From: Oceanospirillum sp047518265
GTDB taxonomy: Bacteria; Pseudomonadota; Gammaproteobacteria; Pseudomonadales; Halomonadaceae
Direction of reading: 5' to 3'
Assembly: GCA_047518265.1 (NCBI GenBank)
Contig: JAKZRG010000074.1
Span: 6,669 to 70,668 of the forward strand
DNA: 64,000 bases
This document shows positions 17,966 through 26,237 of this stretch, in pieces. The notes beneath the pieces were generated by a model. It made no database searches and had not been told where the DNA came from. It saw only the letters and a program-made list of their open reading frames with translations. The stretch's first letter is position 1. Every line of letters starts with the position of its first letter. Both the position numbers and the translations under genes were made by a program.

Positions 17966-18236
17966 TCAATCCAATTGCTGTCGTAATAGTTTGGTGAAAC
18001 GCATCACCTTCGAGAGTCCCTGACGCTCATCGAGGATGTCCAGCCAATAGCCGTAGGACCCACTGATTTCGATATCACTGAACTGCATCAGGCTGCCTTG
18101 CTTCAGCTCCTTCCCGACAATATGTTTATCAACTATTTATCAATAATGGTAAAACCTGCGCCAGACTTAAGAGTGTGAACAACCTAATCTAAGGTACTAA
18201 ATATGATGCCTGTATTAGTATTGACCTACTCATCTT
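17966..18236 (-). pseudogene. Decayed LysR gene, effector-domain portion
   Basis: Minus-strand translation recovers a LysR effector-domain C-terminus: 'TNTGIIFSTLD', stop, 'VVHTLKSGAGFTIIDK', a frameshift, then 'HIVGKELKQGSLMQF', 'SDIEISGSYGYWLDIL', 'DERQGLSKVMRFTKLL' and 'RQQLD', stop at 17966. The frameshift is an extra 11 bases (GATAAA copied around TAGTT, near 18123-18145). Stops interrupt it at two more points and no N-terminal HTH is present. It forms the right border of the defence island. Confidence 0.8.
17971..17986 (+). repeat. Right 16-bp direct repeat bracketing the defence island
   Basis: CCAATTGCTGTCGTAA, identical to 13763-13778, about 4.2 kb away. Confidence 0.6.
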
Positions 18237-18356
18237 TTTAGATGTTTTTTGGCCCCTTAACACCTATTTTCTCTACTGAGTTATCAAGATATATCGGCCC
18301 ATATTTTTGCCATATAACGTAGCCCTCCTAGATCAATCCAAAGCCCTTAATGTTCT

Positions 18357-19238
18357 CTAACTATAATTATTACCAAAAAAGATATCTGGGTCAGGGGATT
18401 CTCTGGGTGTCAGGCGGTTTTTTACCTCATCACTAATAGCTTCACTATCGGATTTAAACAGACCGCAGGCTTTTAACCCTTGGCGGATATTGATACTTTT
18501 TCCCAAAAACTCATAGGTGGTATAGCGGGAGGCTGGGTCGCGTCCGTGTGTGCTAGCAACTCCTGTGCTAACGCCGTTAATAAACTGAAACTTGGGTTGA
18601 TAAGCCGGATAAAGCACGGTCATAAACAGATTCTTTTTCAGCAGTGATTCCATCTCTATCAGGTAGATACGATCTGATAATAGCGAGACTGCGCCGAAAT
18701 ACTTAAAGGTAAAACCAGGGCCTTTCTCTTCTTCTACTTTTGTCATCCGCTCAATGGTTTTACAGAACATGCGATCATCTTTGATATAGAAGTGCGCCAG
18801 CGACTTGGTGATATAACCGGGAAAGCCAATGGAGTGACAATACACATGATAAAACCCCTGATAACGCATGAGTTCTGAATCAACCTTGGGATAGGCCACT
18901 TCCATCAGCTCCATCAGTTGAGAGGGGTAAGATTGGCGCTCCCTTTGAGACGGATGCTCCATGTATTGAATAAATTGGGCATGAGGTAAGCCAATGGTGT
19001 TTTCATCGCAGTTAAAGTAGCGACAGATTTTGTTCAGATTGGCACTGGAAGGTCGAGAAACGCCACTGAGGTATTTGTTGAACTGTTGTCGATTAATGGC
19101 TAAATCACGACAAACTTCAGATATAGATGCCTTCTGATGACACAGGTAACGCATATTCTCCGCCAAGTCAGTGGGCTCTTTGGGGGCCTCATCTGCTGAA
19201 GCGAGTTTATGCTTTCTTATGCTATCGGCGTTTAACAT
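18357..19238 (-). CDS. XRE-family HTH regulator with long C-terminal domain
   Basis: A 293-residue protein. A Cro/C1-type HTH spans about residues 25-85 ('ISEVCRDLAINRQQFNKYLS', then 'GVSRPSSANLNKICRYF'). The remaining 200 residues form an uncharacterised domain, possibly a ligand sensor. It is divergent from the M81-family gene at 19393, with a 154-base shared control region. A 13-mer in that region also occurs upstream of the BCCT transporter gene, so it is the obvious candidate regulator of both. Start at ATG 19238; the sequence before it has no strong Shine-Dalgarno. Confidence 0.85.
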   Translation of the reverse strand: MLNADSIRKHKLASADEAPKEPTDLAENMRYLCHQKASISEVCRDLAINRQQFNKYLSGVSRPSSANLNKICRYFNCDENTIGLPHAQFIQYMEHPSQRERQSYPSQLMELMEVAYPKVDSELMRYQGFYHVYCHSIGFPGYITKSLAHFYIKDDRMFCKTIERMTKVEEEKGPGFTFKYFGAVSLLSDRIYLIEMESLLKKNLFMTVLYPAYQPKFQFINGVSTGVASTHGRDPASRYTTYEFLGKSINIRQGLKACGLFKSDSEAISDEVKNRLTPRESPDPDIFFGNNYS

Positions 19239-19257
19239 GGCTCTATTGTTATCCTAC

Positions 19258-19270
19258 TCGCGAAATTGAA
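19258..19270 (+). promoter_or_regulatory. Candidate operator, copy 1
   Basis: TCGCGAAATTGAA, in the XRE/M81 intergenic region; an exact copy is at 20954-20966 upstream of the BCCT gene. Regulator assignment is inferred. Confidence 0.4.
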
Positions 19271-19392
19271 GCGCTCTCATGCAAGCGCGTACTCTTATTT
19301 TACTTAAGCACGGCAGCCTTTGGATAACAATCCTCTTCGATAAAGTTGTTTTTCTCCATGGGTTAACACGTACATTTGAATAAGAGCATGAT

Positions 19393-20940
19393 ATGAAAAT
19401 ATTGATGGCAGGGTTACAACACGAAACCAATACCTTTTCGCCCATTCCTGCGCTTTATGAGGACTTTGTAAAACCGGATCTTTGGCCAAAGATGTTAGCC
19501 GGAGAGGAGATGTTCCAGGTTTTAGACGGTATGAATTTACCCAGTACTGGCTTTATGCAGGCGGCACAGCAAGATGGTCATGAACTGATTCCCGCCCTTT
19601 GGTGTTCTGCAGAACCTAGCGGCACGGTTCAAGACAGTGCTTTTGAGCAGATAGCGGATGCGTTGTGCCAGCAGATTCTGGCGACACCGGATATCGATGC
19701 GCTTTATCTAGATCTACACGGTGCCATGGTTACTGAAAGTTATGAGGATGCTGAAGGTGAACTCTTAGCACGAGTCAGACAGGTTTTGGGACAGGATATC
19801 CCCATTGCAGTCAGTCTGGATTTTCACGCCAATATCTCACCCGCTATGGTTGAGCTATCAGACCTGATCAGCGTGTATCGTACCTATCCTCATATCGATA
19901 TGGCAGAAACTGGTGAACGTGTTTACCACTATTTACAAACCTGGCGTGCAGGTGGCTTACGTTTTAAGTGTTTCCAGCAGATCCCCTATCTAATCCCTCT
20001 ATCGGCACAATGTACCGATGAAACACCCAATAAGCAGCTTTATAACGATCTTAAGCAATGGGATAGGGAACAAGGCCTTGGGGTTGAGCTGGCCTTAGGT
20101 TTCCCTCCCTCTGATATAGCGGATGCTGGCCCTGCTATTGTCGCATATGGCAGTGATGAGGCTATGCTAAAAGACAGCGTACAACAGACTTACAGCGCGG
20201 CTCTGGCAGCGGAAAAAATCTATCAGGATGAACTGTTATCTCCCGTTGAAGCGATCAAAGAGGCAGCAAATATCAATAAAGCGGGATTGGCGACAGAGAA
20301 CAAAGGCCCCGTGATTTTAGCTGATGTTCAGGATAATTCCGGTGCTGGTGCCACCAGTGATACCACTGGCATCTTGGCGGCCATGATTGCGGAGGGTGTT
20401 CAGCAAGGTTTAGTGGCGGCATTATGCGACCCTAAGTTAGTGGCTACATCCCATGAGTTAGGAGAAGGGGCAGAGTTTAACGCTTCCATTGGTAATCATT
20501 ATGGTTACGACAAATGTTCCTTAGAAGCACGCTGGCGTGTGGAAAGACTCTCCGATGGTCGTTTTGCCTGTTCAGGTGAGATGTATCGCGGGGCGTTAGC
20601 AGATGTTGGAGGGTTAGCTTTATTACGTTTAGTCGAGAGCGACGCTGATATTACCGTGGTGGTCAGCCGTGATCGTTTTCAATGTGTGGATCGGGCGGTG
20701 TTTGAGCATCTGGGTATTCAAGTAGAGAACTATCAGTTGGTTGCTCTAAAAAGTACCGTGCATTTTCGTGCTGATTTTGAGCCCATCGCTGCCAGAATTT
20801 TGCAAGTAGGCTCCCCCGGTGCACACCCTTGTCAGCTAGCAGAGCTTACCTATGAAAAACTCAGGGATGGTGTTCGCCTAGGCCCTTGTGGCCCTACTTT
20901 TCATAGCAACGTTATGCTTGCTAGCGAAGGTCGAGCATAA
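19393..20940 (+). CDS. M81-family metallohydrolase (MlrC-like)
   Basis: A 515-residue protein of peptidase family M81, named for MlrC of microcystin breakdown. Metal-binding positions are visible: His10-Glu11 ('GLQHETNTFSP'), Asp107/His109 ('YLDLHGAM'), Asp143/His145 ('SLDFHAN') and His167/Asp169 ('TYPHIDM'). The C-terminal MlrC domain includes 'DVQDNSGAGATSDTTG' and 'LGPCGPTFHSNVML'. Most M81 proteins probably hydrolyse small amide compounds, not microcystin. The BCCT transporter 400 bases downstream suggests the substrate is a quaternary-ammonium or related compound taken up by it. ATG start; translation begins in the divergent region controlled by the XRE gene. Confidence 0.9.
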   Translation: MKILMAGLQHETNTFSPIPALYEDFVKPDLWPKMLAGEEMFQVLDGMNLPSTGFMQAAQQDGHELIPALWCSAEPSGTVQDSAFEQIADALCQQILATPDIDALYLDLHGAMVTESYEDAEGELLARVRQVLGQDIPIAVSLDFHANISPAMVELSDLISVYRTYPHIDMAETGERVYHYLQTWRAGGLRFKCFQQIPYLIPLSAQCTDETPNKQLYNDLKQWDREQGLGVELALGFPPSDIADAGPAIVAYGSDEAMLKDSVQQTYSAALAAEKIYQDELLSPVEAIKEAANINKAGLATENKGPVILADVQDNSGAGATSDTTGILAAMIAEGVQQGLVAALCDPKLVATSHELGEGAEFNASIGNHYGYDKCSLEARWRVERLSDGRFACSGEMYRGALADVGGLALLRLVESDADITVVVSRDRFQCVDRAVFEHLGIQVENYQLVALKSTVHFRADFEPIAARILQVGSPGAHPCQLAELTYEKLRDGVRLGPCGPTFHSNVMLASEGRA

Positions 20941-20953
20941 AATTTTCTGCCCG

Positions 20954-20966
20954 TCGCGAAATTGAA
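20954..20966 (+). promoter_or_regulatory. Candidate operator, copy 2
   Basis: TCGCGAAATTGAA, identical to 19258-19270, 13 bases after the M81 stop and upstream of the BCCT gene. Confidence 0.4.
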
Positions 20967-21114
20967 AATAAAGCTGATCTCTTTAGATTAAATAGCACAA
21001 CGATAATTTTGAAACCCGGTTTATATCCACGGTTATAGCCCGTTTAAAAAGCGGCAGGGTTATCGTTAAACACACTGTGAAATAACAACTGAAAATAAAA
21101 ATGGCTATGGATAA

Positions 21115-21242
21115 TAAGTCGCTAAACAAAAGTTTTCTCATGTCTTTATTTAACCGTGACGGAGTATTCGCGGATGCGCCTCTGGCTTATCCACGCTACG
21201 TGTATCGGTTTTTCTGTAGAAAACTTATGTTCTAGCGCTTAA
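21115..21242. repeat. MITE-like family 1, copy A, carrying an inverted REP-like motif
   Basis: Left end TAAGTCGCTAAACAAAAGTT+TTCT; right end AGAAAACTTATGTTCTAGCG+CTTA, imperfect inverted complements. The centre holds the REP-like motif in inverse orientation (CGCGGATGCGCCTCTGGCTT at 21169-21188). No coding capacity. It occupies much of the 400-base gap between the M81 and BCCT genes, whose remaining bases hold the candidate operator and presumably the BCCT promoter. Confidence 0.65.
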
Positions 21243-21341
21243 AAGAAACTAATAGCCCACCTTTATTTGTTCTTTTTGAAGTTGATACGCAGCTAAACAC
21301 AATTTTTTTCTTTATTAAAAAAATAAAAGAGGAAAAATCCT

Positions 21342-23012
21342 ATGAAAACGACTCAAGAAAGCGTCGTAGAAAACCCTGATGCTGAGATCGATAAACAGAT
21401 TTTCTGGCCCGCCTTTATAACTGTCGTGTCTGTTTTAGCGGCCATGGTTATTTTTGAGGAGGGCGCACTGAGTATCGTGAAAACGATGTTCAACTTTGTT
21501 ACCAATCAGCTAGGCTTTGTCTATATCTGGGCCGGTGCACTTTTCCTTGGTGCTATGGTTTGGTTGTCTTTTGGTAAGTACAGCCATGTGCGTATGGGTG
21601 GCCCAGAGGCTCGGCCGGAGTTCAGCCGAATCAGCTGGATTGCGATGTTTTTCTGCTCAGGTATCGGCACCTCGCTGATCTATTGGTCTTCCATTGAGTG
21701 GAGTTATTATTACACCTCACCGCCTTTTGGTTTGGAAGCTAAAAGCCCACTGGCTGCAGATTATGCCGCCATGTATGGCCTATTCCATTATGGTCCTATT
21801 GCTTGGGCATTCTATTGTTTAGCTGCGTTTCCTATTGGTTATGCCTACTACAATCGCCATAAATCCGGCCTACGCCTAAGTACCGCCTGTGAAGGTATTA
21901 TCGGTGAAAAAAACGCCAAGGGATTAATGGGTAAAATCATCGATATCATGCTGATCTTTGGCTTGGTAGGCGGCACGGCCACGGCGTTGGCATCCGGTAC
22001 ACCCATGTTAGCTGAAGCCATCAGTCAGTTTATCGGTATTGAGCACACCTTTACCGTCGATATCAGTGTGGTGGTGATCTGGACAGGCATCTTTGTGACA
22101 TCGGTGATGTTAGGTCTGAAGAAGGGCATTAAGGTACTGAGTGATATCAACCTAGTCGCAGTGATCATACTGTGTGCCTTGGTATTTATCGGTGGCCCAA
22201 CCTTCTATTTGATCAATCAGTTTACCGATAGTTTTGGTTTGATGCTGACAGAATTTTTCCGCATGACCTTCTACACCGATCCTATTGGTCAAAGTAAATT
22301 CCCTCAATGGTGGACGATCTTCTATTGGGCTTGGTGGGTGGCTTACGGCCCTTATATGGGGATCTTTATTGCTCGTATTTCCAAAGGTCGTACCTTCCGA
22401 GATATCGGTGTCACCGTAACGCTGGCGGGAAGCGCGGGTTGTATGCTGTTCTTTATGATCTTTGGTAACAGCACCATGTTCGCAGAGATGAACGGCGCCT
22501 ACCCATTTCTAGAGACAATGAATAACGAGAACCCATCTGCCGCTATTCTAGGGGTACTGATGCAGTTGCCATTGGATTGGATCATTCTACCGCTCTTTAT
22601 TCTAGTGGGTTTTGTTTACTCCGGTACCACCGTTGACTCTGCTGCTTATGTACTTGCATCAGTTGCTTCAAAGAAATTACATGAAAACCAAGAACCTTCT
22701 ACAAAAAACCGGATGTTTTGGGCTATGGCTCTGGGTTCAACGGGGATTGTTGTTATGTCTGTGGGTGGTCTAGAGCCCCTTAAAACTGCAAGTCTAGTGG
22801 TGGGTGTGCCTTTGATTCTACTGATGAGCTTAGCTTTAGCATCGTTACATCGTTGGTTAAAAGAGGATTACCCAGAACCTAGCCAACAGACTCACGCCCT
22901 ACAGCCAGTGAATAACACACCTGTACCGAATAATGCTGCTGAAAATGCCGCGAAACAGGAAACAGTTGATTCAAAAGAGAGCCTAGAAAATCTTTACCCT
23001 AACAAGGCATAA
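21342..23012 (+). CDS. BCCT-family betaine/carnitine/choline transporter
   Basis: A 556-residue inner-membrane transporter with 12 predicted helices. The BCCT signature is clear: 'WTIFYWAWWVAYGPYMGIFI' then 'ARISKGRT', with the tryptophan-rich helix that forms the substrate aromatic box. 'SIEWSYYYTSPPFGLEAKS' and 'YGLFHYGPIAWAFYCL' are close in style to CaiT. The last 55 residues form a hydrophilic, Gln/Asn-rich cytoplasmic tail. Substrates in this family are quaternary ammonium or sulfonium compounds; which one is not decidable. AGAGGAAAAA precedes the ATG. Association with the M81 hydrolase suggests uptake of that enzyme's substrate. Confidence 0.93.
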   Translation: MKTTQESVVENPDAEIDKQIFWPAFITVVSVLAAMVIFEEGALSIVKTMFNFVTNQLGFVYIWAGALFLGAMVWLSFGKYSHVRMGGPEARPEFSRISWIAMFFCSGIGTSLIYWSSIEWSYYYTSPPFGLEAKSPLAADYAAMYGLFHYGPIAWAFYCLAAFPIGYAYYNRHKSGLRLSTACEGIIGEKNAKGLMGKIIDIMLIFGLVGGTATALASGTPMLAEAISQFIGIEHTFTVDISVVVIWTGIFVTSVMLGLKKGIKVLSDINLVAVIILCALVFIGGPTFYLINQFTDSFGLMLTEFFRMTFYTDPIGQSKFPQWWTIFYWAWWVAYGPYMGIFIARISKGRTFRDIGVTVTLAGSAGCMLFFMIFGNSTMFAEMNGAYPFLETMNNENPSAAILGVLMQLPLDWIILPLFILVGFVYSGTTVDSAAYVLASVASKKLHENQEPSTKNRMFWAMALGSTGIVVMSVGGLEPLKTASLVVGVPLILLMSLALASLHRWLKEDYPEPSQQTHALQPVNNTPVPNNAAENAAKQETVDSKESLENLYPNKA

Positions 23013-23086
23013 GATAACGGTTAATTCTTAAACCCTAGCAACTATGGATATATGGACGGTTAGTCTCCTAAGTGTATATCCATCTT

Positions 23087-23112
23087 CGGCTGACATTTGT
23101 CAGCCGTTTTTT
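23087..23112 (+). terminator. Rho-independent terminator after the BCCT gene
   Basis: Stem CGGCTGAC / GTCAGCCG with loop ATTT, then six T. Confidence 0.92.
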
Positions 23113-23222
23113 GTTTGTTAGGGTATGAGGGGCTGAATCAATTCCTTAAAACAGGAACTAAATAATCAGAGGTAAGAATATTCCGTTATAGCGGGTTTTT
23201 ACCGGTACTTCTTAAGCCTAGA

Positions 23223-23999
23223 TCAGCTTTCTGGCGGCGTAAGCTTTTCATTTAATTTTGTACCGTAATAGTTATGTAGCATCAAAGGGAAAGCGGAAAG
23301 TACCCTTACTGCATTGGGTAAATGTTTATTCTGCTGTGCTATAAATATATCTGTTTGGCTAATCTGGTTATCAGGCAGCACAGCGTGGTCATTCACTAGG
23401 CTATTCGCACGGTATAGATTTACGCGAATGATTTCGGACCAATGAGCCCGCTCATAAAGCCCCCAATTATGAAAACACGCCTCTAAATGACAAAAGTTCC
23501 CAGAACTATCTTTTTGGTTAAGCCAGCTTTTGTAGTTACGAAGATCATTGGTAGGGTGAGTAAGATCAAAAGTATCCCCTGCAGGTAGATGGCGTAAGGC
23601 TTCTACCATGGGGTAGCTAATGCAAAGCTGGCCGTTATCCATTGAATCATCAAAGAGGGCTAACATATCATCCAGTTTATGATCACTGGCATTAGTAATA
23701 TGAGGATCATAATCAAAAAATAGATAGATATCGGTAACCGCATCTCGCCCTTCCAGTGTCAGAATTGTGGCATCATCATGCTGTGGTTTTGGCCGTTTTC
23801 TTAGCTGTTCACACACAAGGCCAAGCAGATCTAAGCCATCATCTTTAGACAGAGCAGCATAGAGATGATAGATGCTCTGGCCATAGGAAGCTAATAACAG
23901 AGTGTTGCTAGTATCACTGACAAAGTACTTTGCTAGGTTCTCAGCAATATTTTGCTCGGTTTTTAACCCTTCGAAGATAAATAGTGTGTAGTTACTCAT
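23223..23999 (-). CDS. TOPRIM/RloB-like protein, second gene of an AbiL-type pair
   Basis: A 258-residue protein. The opening 'TLFIFEGLKTEQNIAENLA' with Glu10, and 'DIYLFFDYDPHIT' with paired aspartates, fit a TOPRIM-like fold as in RloB/AbiLii; 'CISYPMVEALRHL' is also found in such proteins. TOPRIM partners of ABC-type ATPases are typically nucleases in phage-abortive systems. Its start overlaps the stop of the ATPase gene by 4 bases (ATGA), showing a two-gene operon. The family call rests on motifs and on the partner; nuclease function is inferred. Confidence 0.7.
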   Translation of the reverse strand: MSNYTLFIFEGLKTEQNIAENLAKYFVSDTSNTLLLASYGQSIYHLYAALSKDDGLDLLGLVCEQLRKRPKPQHDDATILTLEGRDAVTDIYLFFDYDPHITNASDHKLDDMLALFDDSMDNGQLCISYPMVEALRHLPAGDTFDLTHPTNDLRNYKSWLNQKDSSGNFCHLEACFHNWGLYERAHWSEIIRVNLYRANSLVNDHAVLPDNQISQTDIFIAQQNKHLPNAVRVLSAFPLMLHNYYGTKLNEKLTPPES

Positions 24000-25117
24000 T
24001 GGTCGTTAAAGGCACCTGCTCGGTACATTTTTTCTAAGTTATGGGCTTTGCGCAGCTCGCGATCACTTTGTTTATAAACCGGCAATATCTTATCTCGCTC
24101 GACAGTAAAGTAGCAGTCAGGCCGCAGAAGATCATTGCTCATAATACTGGTGTTATGGGTGGTCAGAATCACCTGACTGTCTGATTCAAAAACCTTTCTA
24201 GCAATAGTCTGTGCTAAAGCATGATGGTAATAAACGTCAAACTCGTCGATGTAAACGAAAGTATAAACTCCGTCCAGAATAGCATCGAGCCAGAAGTAAA
24301 GGGCAGCCATTGAAACCGTGCCGCTGGAGGCGTGATTCATAAAATCAAGCTGAGCGTTGTTATACTGCAATACCAAACGTTTGCCTTCCAAGGAATTGGC
24401 TACACCTAACTGGCAATCAATACCCGCCTGATTAAGAAAAACCTGAAAGTTTTCGACTCCCCCTTTCTCCAGAATCCAGTTATTGAAGTGCTGAAAACGG
24501 TTTGTTGAATCCAGGCGAAGGTCACTTTCTTCATTTGTTTTTAAAAATGCCATTCTAGTGACAAAGCTAAAAAAACGTATAAAAGTCAGAGTTTTCTTTG
24601 TAGTTGGTAGGACACTGTTTTTATCCACGTAACTTATTGCTGAAATAATATTGTCCGTTAGCGCTCTATTCAGTGTTTCAGCGCCTTCCAGATTAATGGT
24701 GGCCGGTGTTAGCTCCGCTTTGTTCCACTCTATGATGATTTCACCATCAAAACTAAGCTTCTCCCAACAAAGTTCTTCTGGAGCTGTTTTTTGATATTCG
24801 TAATCTACTTGGCAGCCATCAAAAAGAAAGCGAAAGTGAAATTCAGCAATATCACTGTCACTATCACCATTAAGATAACCTGTATCCGTTGAAGGGCCGG
24901 TTGTGAAACCACGAGTGGAGAGGTGGTTCGCAGCATCCATCAGGGCATACCCAAGATTGGTTTTACCACCACCATTGTGGCCGTACACCATCCCGTGACG
25001 AATAATACCGTCCTGTACAGCATGCTCACTGAATTCGTAGCGCTTATCAGTGGTCAGGTCAAAATGAACCCAATCCTGAAAGCACCGGAAGTTTTTTGCG
25101 GAAAAATGAGTAAGCAT
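23996..25117 (-). CDS. AAA15/RloA-like ATPase, first gene of an AbiL-type pair
   Basis: A 373-residue SMC/ABC-type ATPase. It begins 'MLTHFSAKNFRCFQDWVHFD', then Walker A 'VYGHNGGGKTN' (about 44-54), a signature-like 'ASSGTVSMAALYFW', Walker B 'FVYIDEFD' and an H-loop 'VILTTHNTSIMSND'. The 'AKNFRCF' start and D-E-F Walker B are usual for the OLD/RloA/AbiLi group. With the TOPRIM-like gene it makes a compact module like AbiL or RloAB, systems that block phage growth. A housekeeping role cannot be excluded. ATG at 25117. Confidence 0.82.
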   Translation of the reverse strand: MLTHFSAKNFRCFQDWVHFDLTTDKRYEFSEHAVQDGIIRHGMVYGHNGGGKTNLGYALMDAANHLSTRGFTTGPSTDTGYLNGDSDSDIAEFHFRFLFDGCQVDYEYQKTAPEELCWEKLSFDGEIIIEWNKAELTPATINLEGAETLNRALTDNIISAISYVDKNSVLPTTKKTLTFIRFFSFVTRMAFLKTNEESDLRLDSTNRFQHFNNWILEKGGVENFQVFLNQAGIDCQLGVANSLEGKRLVLQYNNAQLDFMNHASSGTVSMAALYFWLDAILDGVYTFVYIDEFDVYYHHALAQTIARKVFESDSQVILTTHNTSIMSNDLLRPDCYFTVERDKILPVYKQSDRELRKAHNLEKMYRAGAFNDQ

Positions 25118-25241
25118 GGTTAAAACCTGATTAATTTACATTTTTTTCAGTATATATCGTAAAAAAGTTACAGTAACTAATAAAGTAACATCGTATCCCC
25201 TGAGTAAGAGATAAGGAACGTGTGATTGTCGTTTGTACTAA

Positions 25242-26099
25242 TTAGTGCAAAGACCCATTCAGAGCCCCTTCCCGAATTGTATTGGAAAGTCTGTTTGTGG
25301 CTTCGTTAACCTGATCGGCAATAAACAGTGTGGTATTGGTTTTGGGTAATGCAGGCAGACCTGTTTCAATAATCGTCATGTCCTGTTCTACGGTTGAGCG
25401 GGGTAGAATACCCACTCCGATACCGGCTCTAACGGCGGCTAAAATTCCGGCTCGGCTCTGGCTGCTAAAGGCGATGCGGTAATCCTGTTTTGCTTCTTTC
25501 AATGTGCTTTGGGCACACTCCCGGTGATAACAACCTTCAGGAAATACTGCCAGTGGTAAAGGCATGCGCTGAGTGACCGGGTGCACCTGAGAGCAAACCC
25601 AAACCAGTTCGTCATGGGTGAGGCGTTCGCCACCTTCCGACTGTGCTGGCATCTCTACCAATGCGAGATCCAGCTTGCCTTCGTTTAGCATTTCTCTGAG
25701 TTCTTGCGGTCTGTGGTCGCTAAATACTTCTAAGTTGGCTTCAGGGTAGGAGAGGACAAAGGCTTCCAATATAGATGTTAGGATGTGGGTAGCGTATTGG
25801 TCGTGTGTGCCCAGTCTCACGGTGCCATTGATGGTGCCATGCTGGTAGTGACCGATAATCTGGTCATGCAGACTGATAAGCTGGCGAGCATCCTCTTCAA
25901 GCTTTCTACCGGCAGCGGTTAGACGAACACCGTATTGTCCTCTTTCTAGAAGTCTAGCATCCAGACATTCCTCCAATCTATTCAGCTGCATACTGATCGT
26001 CGAAGGGGCTTTGTGCAGTATTTGCGCCGTTTGAGTCAGGTTCAAGGTTCGGGCGGCGGTGACGAAGGTTCTCAGTAGAGCTATGGATAGATCTTTCAT
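25242..26099 (-). CDS. LysR-family regulator divergent from an MFS transporter
   Basis: A 285-residue LysR protein with HTH 'LNLTQTAQILHKAPSTISMQ' and the effector domain ('VRLGTHDQYATHILTSILEAF' region, residues about 90-285). It is slightly short for the family but complete. It is divergent from the MFS gene at 26238 with a 138-base shared region, so it probably regulates that transporter. Confidence 0.88.
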   Translation of the reverse strand: MKDLSIALLRTFVTAARTLNLTQTAQILHKAPSTISMQLNRLEECLDARLLERGQYGVRLTAAGRKLEEDARQLISLHDQIIGHYQHGTINGTVRLGTHDQYATHILTSILEAFVLSYPEANLEVFSDHRPQELREMLNEGKLDLALVEMPAQSEGGERLTHDELVWVCSQVHPVTQRMPLPLAVFPEGCYHRECAQSTLKEAKQDYRIAFSSQSRAGILAAVRAGIGVGILPRSTVEQDMTIIETGLPALPKTNTTLFIADQVNEATNRLSNTIREGALNGSLH

Positions 26100-26237
26100 T
26101 TTCTTTGTTCAATTTTATTGAATGTGTCGGTCAATATTTATCGATATATTGAACTAGGTCAAGTGCATAGAATGCGAATCAAAGTGAACCGGTGAGTCTG
26201 CCGGGGTTATTGATTGTGTTTTATTGGGAATGTTTTT

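Noticed and set aside
19254..19489. Short minus-strand frames overlapping the M81 start
   Set aside because: They lie on the opposite strand of the M81 gene start and the divergent promoter, with no supporting product.
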